NCBI GenBank assembly: GCA_036276235.1
Contig: DATBDZ010000471.1
Span: 1-37,767, forward strand
Source of the DNA: JANWHF01 sp036276235
GTDB lineage: Bacteria > Planctomycetota > Phycisphaerae > Tepidisphaerales > Tepidisphaeraceae
Direction of reading: 5' to 3'
DNA: 37,767 bases
The position numbers and the translations under genes were made by a program. Shown piece by piece: positions 33,101 through 37,767 of this stretch (positions are counted from its first letter, which is position 1; every line of letters starts with the position of its first letter). The notes below the pieces were generated by a model. It was not told the origin of the DNA, searched no databases, and saw only the letters and a program-made list of their open reading frames with translations.

Positions 33101-34892
33101 CGATGGTACGCCCAATAGCCGCTACAATGAAATCGGGACCAATGGCTTGAACGTCGATAGTCTCGATCCTGTCGATTCCTTCGACTTTAGCGGCATGTCT
33201 CTGGGCACATTCATGGCGACGGCACCCACAGTGCCCGCCTTTTTTGCATGGCATTATGTTCGTCCCAACTCGATTTTCGGCGATTTGCAGCTGCGTTCCT
33301 CGTGGAAGCAGGTATTCCCCGGTCGCTGGGACGCGACCCGCCCGATCCACGAAGAGGGCGTTATCTCGGCGGCTATTGGTTGGAATGACCAAAACGATCC
33401 CATGACCGGTAAGCCAACGATCGGCGACCCGGTTGCGGGAACGCCGGCGACCTTCGACCCGTGGATTATGGCACCGCCGGGCTGGGCAGGTGGCGCCACG
33501 GGCGGCCCCTCCACGCGCCCATCGACTCAACCGGCGACACAACCGGCCGATGTACCGATCGCGCTGGGCGCGCCGGACTATGCCGGCACCGCGCTGAGCA
33601 ACGACTTTCCGGCAATTCAGTTGAACAACACGGGCCACAACATGCTTCAGGGTGGCGCGACCCTGCCAGGCTTGACGCACGGCGTCAACAAGAATTTTGT
33701 GTGGCCGGGTGTTACGCAGCAGCCCGGGAAGTTTCCGTTTGGAGGTTTTGCCCGCACCGGTGATGTGCTTCAGGTGCCTTTTATCGGTTCTTACACCATC
33801 AGCATCACGGACAATAGCCCGGCCGCCGCGCCAGAAGGCTATTACGTTCTCGAGATGAATTCCGTTACGCGCGACGCCGCGCTGGCCGACGACCTGATTC
33901 CAAACGACGATGGTCTGGAAAACATCGGCAGGTTCTGCCCGTTGTTGGCCGGCCGCTATCTGGCCGATCCGACCAACCCGCCCAACCCTATCAACGAAGC
34001 CGATCCGACAATCGCTGTGGGCCTTGCAACCGGCTCGGTGTACGACACGTACGGCTGGGCAAGCCATATTCTCGACTGTTTCTCGGCAATCTATTCGCCG
34101 GATCAACCTGTTTTCCCGCACGTTTCTCCGAGCCCCATTGACCCGTTTACGTGGTCGACCTCCAACACCTACACCGATCCGGCGACGGGGCAAACCAGCA
34201 ACTTCATGTTTAACAATTGGTACTGGAATCCGCTCGCCTGCATCTATCCAGATCCGCTTTCTGGAGGAACTCCGCAGCCGTCCGCGCCGGAAATGGTGCC
34301 ACGCAGTCCGTCAGCCGGGGGTGCCGCGCCGATTGATGGATTAATCAACATCAACACAGCGCCTTGGCGCGTGCTCGCGGCAATACCGTGGAGGGCAAAT
34401 GATGGATCGTTCACGCCGGCCCAACTCGCGGTCATCAACGAGATTGTCGCCAAGACGATCGTCGACTATCGCAACCAATTCGGCCCCTTCAAGAGCTTAT
34501 TTGAGCTGAATCAGATGCCGGTGCCTCTCAATCCGGCCGCCCCAATTAGCTTTCAGCAGCTCAATGGATCCATCACCATCGCCGGCGCCGACTTTAACGC
34601 CTCGGTTGGCGATTTTACGCCCAACATCCCATACCCGATCAATGCGACGATATTAACTGATAACATCAAGGCTGACGCCAAGGAGCGATTCGCCGCCATC
34701 ACGCGCATCAGCAATCTGGTGACTACGCGTTCTGACACCTTCACCGTTTATATCCAGGTGCAGGGATGGCGCGGCATCGCCACCTCCAGCCCGGAACTGA
34801 TCGTTCAGCGGCGGCTGGCGTTCATCGTCGATCGTTCCGGATACCCGGCCGCGGGTTATCCCAAGGTGATGACGACGATCCCGACCGATTGA
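30150..34892 (+). CDS. giant GspK-like minor pseudopilin with lamin-tail-like segment
   Basis: The 1580-residue protein starts with a basic leader and one membrane helix (RSRPGSVMILVVTLLVLMAL, about 22-47) in the style of GspK/PilX, with R/P-G-S-V at the processing site and no Glu at +5, as GspK lacks it. Near the C-terminus it has LININTAPWRVLAAIPW (about 1398-1414) and KTIVDYRNQFGPFKSLFELN, the GspK helix-hairpin-helix-like domain. In between, at about 781-902, FITEVYVNND, VAVELYNPYDVPLSIAGWTL and ARGFLLLDN resemble a lamin-tail domain. A Thr/Pro/Gln stretch (TRPSTQPATQPAD) lies near 1120. Classic GspK has about 320 residues. It ends the operon and would cap the pseudopilus tip; the insert could be a surface-binding module (inference). 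Confidence 0.8.
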   Translation: MLKPTSILGRFLDRLQSRFTRSRPGSVMILVVTLLVLMALIGTAYISTARTDRAVARMFTANTQIDMFKQGVQQMIFGSLAHNTFLNNNGQQVDDVQTDPWMASRIPTTVGEACGQWQGNSRNYAAGEWAFQSGKFYVCKFGLLANAANKAPDQDSGNNGNWYSVSDDPFLDTRTGNTGVMGGTLNAGTPCWPAVSSPLIPGLQALDLSNLANPLYTASRNVVIPDFIGNLPALWVYDFNSGKMIKVLAASASGDGIADSLIWPLHSGEVNGLEYFAAYRVIDGSSALNLNTGGSAYFDYDGSGNPYTPTAAGVYINDAIFPSNVGLVDLFPSADMTGGKDSVTQGRDYLGLNLYRHISQQSLSADTLAAAQMAYTSAPRPDGIAGGSGVPIGDFGGAHPRGDFLYRTEADALFHGLGRRIETPGFSATFSGRLQQFGSFGWNDSAALGYHFDMLNGNISTLSARPLVEQLMPESLLFDDVKNKPYQAGAVTLLDSNKPWTTVVDWFNQNYVHEITVGDSLDPAPTNRSHFNRRALLTGRNPTSNLMPLSPFLYAPGGGMGQLQTLSAILQLRSGQPADSMGVPYGLPVPWPDPSLLQAVSQLPPPIPKVSINTADITTLDFFATASIPRPGNQLPPPFQGPSLWFGFYNVMADAMLIPGTHQPATVLDPNTKQQVPAPVSPYYFQFRSALRDPAAIAPATALPSLATAPPHILTMQAMTLIRSLIAAVNASDIRDSDDDVKSMTVTLPMNTANGALLSPFLPSTNGTMQITVYGNERQPFITEVYVNNDTNAPPPAQIPDPTKPVDISDPAHPQPTLRQNPNMQPNLNGYVAVELYNPYDVPLSIAGWTLGILSRETNPAIMPAADKRYPRMHVMPLIDPATTRNYFFPAGTVIPARGFLLLDNCQPTTPPPAVPVIGAATYRPYEAYAGLSDTVGASASVAPAPSILFVPGLEKVLRDNRPPASNAVTQPGGELYLLRPRRADGTPNSRYNEIGTNGLNVDSLDPVDSFDFSGMSLGTFMATAPTVPAFFAWHYVRPNSIFGDLQLRSSWKQVFPGRWDATRPIHEEGVISAAIGWNDQNDPMTGKPTIGDPVAGTPATFDPWIMAPPGWAGGATGGPSTRPSTQPATQPADVPIALGAPDYAGTALSNDFPAIQLNNTGHNMLQGGATLPGLTHGVNKNFVWPGVTQQPGKFPFGGFARTGDVLQVPFIGSYTISITDNSPAAAPEGYYVLEMNSVTRDAALADDLIPNDDGLENIGRFCPLLAGRYLADPTNPPNPINEADPTIAVGLATGSVYDTYGWASHILDCFSAIYSPDQPVFPHVSPSPIDPFTWSTSNTYTDPATGQTSNFMFNNWYWNPLACIYPDPLSGGTPQPSAPEMVPRSPSAGGAAPIDGLININTAPWRVLAAIPWRANDGSFTPAQLAVINEIVAKTIVDYRNQFGPFKSLFELNQMPVPLNPAAPISFQQLNGSITIAGADFNASVGDFTPNIPYPINATILTDNIKADAKERFAAITRISNLVTTRSDTFTVYIQVQGWRGIATSSPELIVQRRLAFIVDRSGYPAAGYPKVMTTIPTD

Positions 34893-34920
34893 TTGATCGT
34901 CAGACGCGAGCAAACAAAAC

Positions 34921-34955
34921 CGCCCGGTGGATCACTCGATCCACCGGGCGTTTTC
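34921..34955 (+). terminator. strong rho-independent terminator of the pseudopilin operon
   Basis: CGCCCGGTGGATC (34921-34933) pairs perfectly with GATCCACCGGGCG (34938-34950) around ACTC, followed by TTTTCTTTT. It lies 29 bases after the stop codon of the GspK-like gene. Confidence 0.93.
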
Positions 34956-34984
34956 TTTTAAACGCGGTTTTATCAAAAGGTCTT

Positions 34985-35028
34985 CTTGGCGTTTCTTCCC
35001 TTGGCCTCATGGCGTCTTGGCGTTTATC
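34985..35028. repeat. CTTGGCG-type degenerate units, one arm only
   Basis: TTCTTGGCGTTTC, CCTTGGCCTC and TCTTGGCGTTTATC occur in one direction. They resemble the right arm of the hairpin at 9099-9226; the opposite arm is missing. From 35034 to 35118 I see nothing else. Confidence 0.55.
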
Positions 35029-35118
35029 TCATGTATTGATATGAGAGCACGCCCCGAACGCCGAGCGTGCCTCCGTGTGATCCTTTCTTCCGCTACTGCC
35101 ACGCGAGCGGTTGCACCA

Positions 35119-35434
35119 CGCCTGTTAAAATAGGAAAAATGGTGCACGATTCGGAGACGATGATGATATGTATAAGTATATAATTTACAACAGTTTAGAT
35201 ATAACATATTGACTAAAGTCGATGCATCATTTGCACCGTTTTCGCATTTTTGCGGCGGGAAGCGGAAGGACCATCTGCTCTGTGGCCGCGCGGATCGGAG
35301 GGTGTTACACCCATCCGGGGTGTAACACGCGCGCCGGGGACATAAGTTGACTTATCGTAATGGGTTGCGCGATCAGCATCGCCCCTGTGACACAGGCGCG
35401 CCTGTAACATTTGTAAACATGCTGGCAGCGCGAC
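35119..35434. repeat. 315-bp non-coding element, copy B
   Basis: Partner of 21011-21326. AAAATGGTGCA (35136-35146) pairs with TGCACCGTTTT (35232-35242) with one T/G mismatch. GTGTTACACCC (35302-35312) pairs perfectly with GGGTGTAACAC (35318-35328). The stem bases at the first position differ from copy A on both sides (GGTGCA/TGCACC against GTGTCGCA/TGCGACAC) yet remain complementary. The AT-rich stretch enclosed by the first stem and the TGTGACACAGGCGC block are shared. It lies behind the operon terminator, not in front of any plus-strand gene. Confidence 0.7.
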
Positions 35435-35487
35435 CGAGGCGGCCCTGGTTAAGCCGCTCGCCGGCTTTGCGCTTGTTCGGGGCTTCT

Positions 35488-35597
35488 GTAGGGGCGAACC
35501 TTGTGTTCGCCCTGCGTCGTCCGCGAACGACGTGGGTGAACACGAGGTTCACCCCTACCGGAGAATCAGGATGGGCGAACACAAGGTTCGCCCCTAC
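35488..35597. repeat. three GTAGGGGCGAACC palindromic units
   Basis: Units at 35488-35513 (forward), 35534-35558 and 35573-35597 (reverse). Each is about 25 bp, itself an imperfect palindrome of GGGGCGAAC and GTTCGCCC or GGTGAAC/GTTCACC. The last unit contains the stop codon of the lactonase gene. Confidence 0.85.
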
Positions 35598-36763
35598 TTC
35601 ACCAAAAATATCACATGCACCGGCGATCCGATCTGCACATTCGAACTCGTCGGCTTCAACGCCCCGGTATTCTGATCGATCTGATAACTCACCACGTTAT
35701 CCGTATCCTGATTCCCGGCGATCAGCACATTCCCCGCCGGATGAATGTTAAACCCGCGCGGCGTTTTCCCCTGCGTGGACTGATGCCCGGCGGCGGTCAG
35801 CTTGCCGCTCGTGGCGTCGATTGAAAAAATCGCCAGGCTGTCGTGGCCGCGGTTGGAGCCGTACAGGAATTTGCCGCTCGGGTGGATGATGATCTCGGCG
35901 GTCGTGTTGTTGCCGTGAAAATCGGGCGGCAGGGTGCTGATGGTTTGCATCTGCTTCATCGCGCCCTTGGCCGCGTCATATTGAAACGCGGTGATCGTTG
36001 AGAGGACTTCGTTGATCGCATAAATGAAGCGGCTGTCCTTGCTGAAGGCGACATGCCGCGGCCCGGAGCCGGGCGGGAGGATGCCGGCGGGGGGGTCATT
36101 GGGAGTCAGCTTGCCGCTGCTGGGGTCCAGCTTGTAGACGAAGAGCTTATCCAGCCCCAGGTCGGCGGAGATCGCGAAATGATTCGCCGGGTCCATGTCA
36201 AAGCAATGCGCGTGCGGCCCTTCCTGCCGCTGGCGGTTGGGGCCTTTGCCCATGTGCTGATCGATGGTGGCGGCTTCCTTCAGCTTCCCATCATCGCCGA
36301 CGGGAAAAGATGCGACGCTGCCGCTACCGTAATTGGCGACCAGCGCCACTTTGCCGCTGTGGTCGAGGGAGACATAGCAGGGCCCATCGCCGCCGGAGGC
36401 TTGGCTGTTGAGCGATGTGAGCATGCCGCTTTTCGGATCGATCGAAAAGGCGCTGACCGCGCCGCTCTTTTTGCCGCCAAAGTCGCTGACTTCGTTGACG
36501 CAGTAGAGGAATCGATGATTCGGATGAATCGCCACGAACGACGGGCTGGTGGTCTTGGCGACAAGCGTCGGCTGCGAGAGCGCCCCGCTCATCGGATCGA
36601 CATGCAGCAGGTAGATGCCTTCGCTTTTGTTGGGCCGGGTGTAGGTGCCGATGTAGACCCAGTTATCATCCATCGGCGCGGCCCAGCAAGCCGACGCAAG
36701 CAATAATCCGACAATGCACAGGGGAGCAAAAAAAGACGCCAAAAATCGACGCGGTCGGGACAT
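35594..36763 (-). CDS. lactonase-family seven-bladed beta-propeller protein, exported
   Basis: The ATG at 36763 has a good GGAGG four bases upstream and opens a Sec signal peptide (RFLASFFAPLCIVGLLLASA). The 389-residue product belongs to the 6-phosphogluconolactonase (YbhE/Pgl) type propeller family: VYIGTYTRPNKSEGIYLLHV at the first blade, VAIHPNHRFLYCVNEV, the central GPHAHCFDMDP, FVYKLDPSSGKL, SGPRHVAFSKDSRFIYAINE and TPRGFNIHPAGNVLIAGNQ. Cytoplasmic members hydrolyse 6-phosphogluconolactone; exported planctomycete members have unknown substrates. The stop codon TAG is formed by the edge of a repeat unit (35573-35597). The neighbouring kinase gene and this gene point the same way but are divided by a repeat array. 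Confidence 0.9.
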   Translation of the reverse strand: MSRPRRFLASFFAPLCIVGLLLASACWAAPMDDNWVYIGTYTRPNKSEGIYLLHVDPMSGALSQPTLVAKTTSPSFVAIHPNHRFLYCVNEVSDFGGKKSGAVSAFSIDPKSGMLTSLNSQASGGDGPCYVSLDHSGKVALVANYGSGSVASFPVGDDGKLKEAATIDQHMGKGPNRQRQEGPHAHCFDMDPANHFAISADLGLDKLFVYKLDPSSGKLTPNDPPAGILPPGSGPRHVAFSKDSRFIYAINEVLSTITAFQYDAAKGAMKQMQTISTLPPDFHGNNTTAEIIIHPSGKFLYGSNRGHDSLAIFSIDATSGKLTAAGHQSTQGKTPRGFNIHPAGNVLIAGNQDTDNVVSYQIDQNTGALKPTSSNVQIGSPVHVIFLVK

Positions 36764-36815
36764 GATCCTCCTTCGTTGGTTGGAGGGGAAGGATAGCGGA
36801 GGTGCGGGGTGTTTT

Positions 36816-37143
36816 GTAGGGGCGAACCTCGTGTTCGCCCTCTGCCGGTCGCGCAGATGACGAGGGTGAACACAAGGTTCACCCCTACAGGGCGCGGGTT
36901 CTGCCCGGGGAAGCTCATCTTCGGCCCGCGCCGGTCGCGCGGCCGACAAGGGTGAACACAAGGTTCGCCCCTACAGGGCGCATCCCGTGGGGGTGAACCT
37001 GGTGTTCACCCGCCCCATTCAATCGACCGACGCAGGGCGAACATGAAGTTCGCCCTACATCATGCTGCCGCAGGGGTGAACCTTGTGTTCACCCTTCGTC
37101 GTGCGCGCGAACCGCGCCGGGCGAACACGAGGTTCGCGCCTAC
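36816..37143. repeat. array of seven GTAGGGGCGAACC palindromic units
   Basis: Units at 36816-36841 (+), 36864-36888 (-), 36949-36973 (-), 36989-37011 (+), 37034-37057 (-), 37073-37094 (+) and 37119-37143 (-), mostly about 25 bp with spacers of about 15-60. They alternate between GGCGAAC and GGTGAAC forms. The last unit supplies the stop codon of the kinase gene. The array fills the gap between two minus-strand genes. Confidence 0.88.
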
Positions 37144-37767
37144 AGCCGCGCCACCGTCTGCTCGAAATCCCGCACGCCCGCGGATGCGCCCAGCGCCGTG
37201 CAGCAATCGGCGGCGGCGCGGTTGGCGAGGCGGCCGGCCTGCTCGAGCGGCATTCCTTTGGAAAGGCCGGCGAGCAGGCCGCCAAACCAGGTGTCGCCGG
37301 CGCCGGTGGTGTCGATCACTTTGATCGGATACGCGCTGATGAGATGCGATTGCGAGCCGTCATCGAGATAGCACCCGTCGGCGTCGAGCTTGATGCCGAT
37401 GATCCCTTGTTTCATGTGCCGCCGGAAGATGCTGACCATCTTCGCCGGGTGCTGCTCGCCGGTGAGTGCCGCCGCTTCGGTGCGGCTGGGCGCGAACAAA
37501 TCCAGCAGCGGCAAAATCGGCTCCAGCAACTCCCACTTCGCCGGCGGATTCACCGTATCCAGCGCGATCTTCAGCTTCGGCGCCAGCGCGCGCAGCTCGC
37601 GCAACAGCGCCGGTAATTGCGGCGTCAGTGCCGGCAGCAATCCGAAGTAGCCGATCTGCAGCCACTCGCATGTGGCGAAAGTAGCGAAGCATCGCCGAAA
37701 TGCGTCGGCATCAAGCAGCGTCGTCGCGCCGGGAGTGTGAAAGAAGCATCGCTCGCCTTCCGGCGCG
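37140..37767 (-). CDS. PfkB-family carbohydrate kinase, N-terminus cut by window edge
   Basis: The frame is open from the right edge to the TAG at 37140-37142, so at least 208 residues are inside the window; the N-terminal sugar-binding part lies outside. The visible part has WLQIGYFGLLPALTPQLPAL, LDTVNPPAKWELLEPILPLL, FAPSRTEAAALTGEQHP and, near the end, the PfkB signature VIDTTGAGDTWFGGLLAG with the catalytic Asp of GAGD. These kinases use ATP to phosphorylate ribose, fructose, adenosine or related sugars; which one is not evident. The last codons join directly onto the repeat array, which supplies the stop. Confidence 0.9.
   Translation of the reverse strand, partial: APEGERCFFHTPGATTLLDADAFRRCFATFATCEWLQIGYFGLLPALTPQLPALLRELRALAPKLKIALDTVNPPAKWELLEPILPLLDLFAPSRTEAAALTGEQHPAKMVSIFRRHMKQGIIGIKLDADGCYLDDGSQSHLISAYPIKVIDTTGAGDTWFGGLLAGLSKGMPLEQAGRLANRAAADCCTALGASAGVRDFEQTVARL

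Noticed and set aside
36764..36961. N-terminal extension of the lactonase
   Set aside because: It is translated from the repeat array; the signal peptide and GGAGG place the start at 36763.
36816..37143. CRISPR array
   Set aside because: The repeated units are palindromic, occur in both orientations and have spacers of very different length; no cas gene is near.

Overview
The window looks like a piece of a high-GC chromosome from a planctomycete, most likely of the Phycisphaerae type. The grounds are a C-terminal zinc ribbon with the CGYDLTGN wording (9387-9872), twin-arginine Gfo/Idh/MocA and sugar-isomerase proteins, a small TPEAA-type protein family (16835-17107), multi-gene pseudopilin sets, and large amounts of degenerate hairpin repeats between genes. 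The assignment is inferred from protein style; no rRNA or tRNA gene was seen.

Layout. 1-283: start of a GNAT acetyltransferase running off the left edge. 284-1063: gene-free stretch with four hairpins or palindromes and a reverse-strand terminator. 1064-6810 (+): type IV pilus/type II secretion ATPases (GspE/PilB-like, PilT, second GspE/PilB-like), with a four-helix-bundle (S23/IVP family) element inserted between the first ATPase and pilT. 6901-20918 (all real genes on -): an accessory block of ankyrin proteins, acetyltransferase, orphan ParD-like antitoxin, DUF4274-like and Imm7-like proteins, small membrane and unknown proteins, an esterase, a HEPN-like two-gene unit, a sugar isomerase and an oxidoreductase. 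21596-34892 (+): GspF, seven proteins with prepilin-type N-termini, and a 1580-residue GspK-like protein, ended by a strong terminator. 35594-37767 (-): a lactonase-family beta-propeller protein and a PfkB sugar kinase running off the right edge.

How the genes work together. The two plus-strand blocks together make the core of a pilus or pseudopilus machine: assembly and retraction ATPases, platform protein, and a full set of (pseudo)pilins. The secretin, the PilM/N/O/P proteins and the prepilin peptidase are not in the window. The minus-strand accessory block lies between the two halves. Inside it, six consecutive gene units each carry a related motif of about 52 bp directly upstream, which gives it a cassette-like appearance.

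The most notable non-coding features are: (i) many hairpins built from short degenerate tandem repeats of different sequence families, several of which run into reading frames or supply stop codons; (ii) two related elements of about 315 bp with covarying stems that bracket the pseudopilin operon; (iii) the six-copy upstream motif. All similarity statements come from reading by eye; no database or folding program was run.
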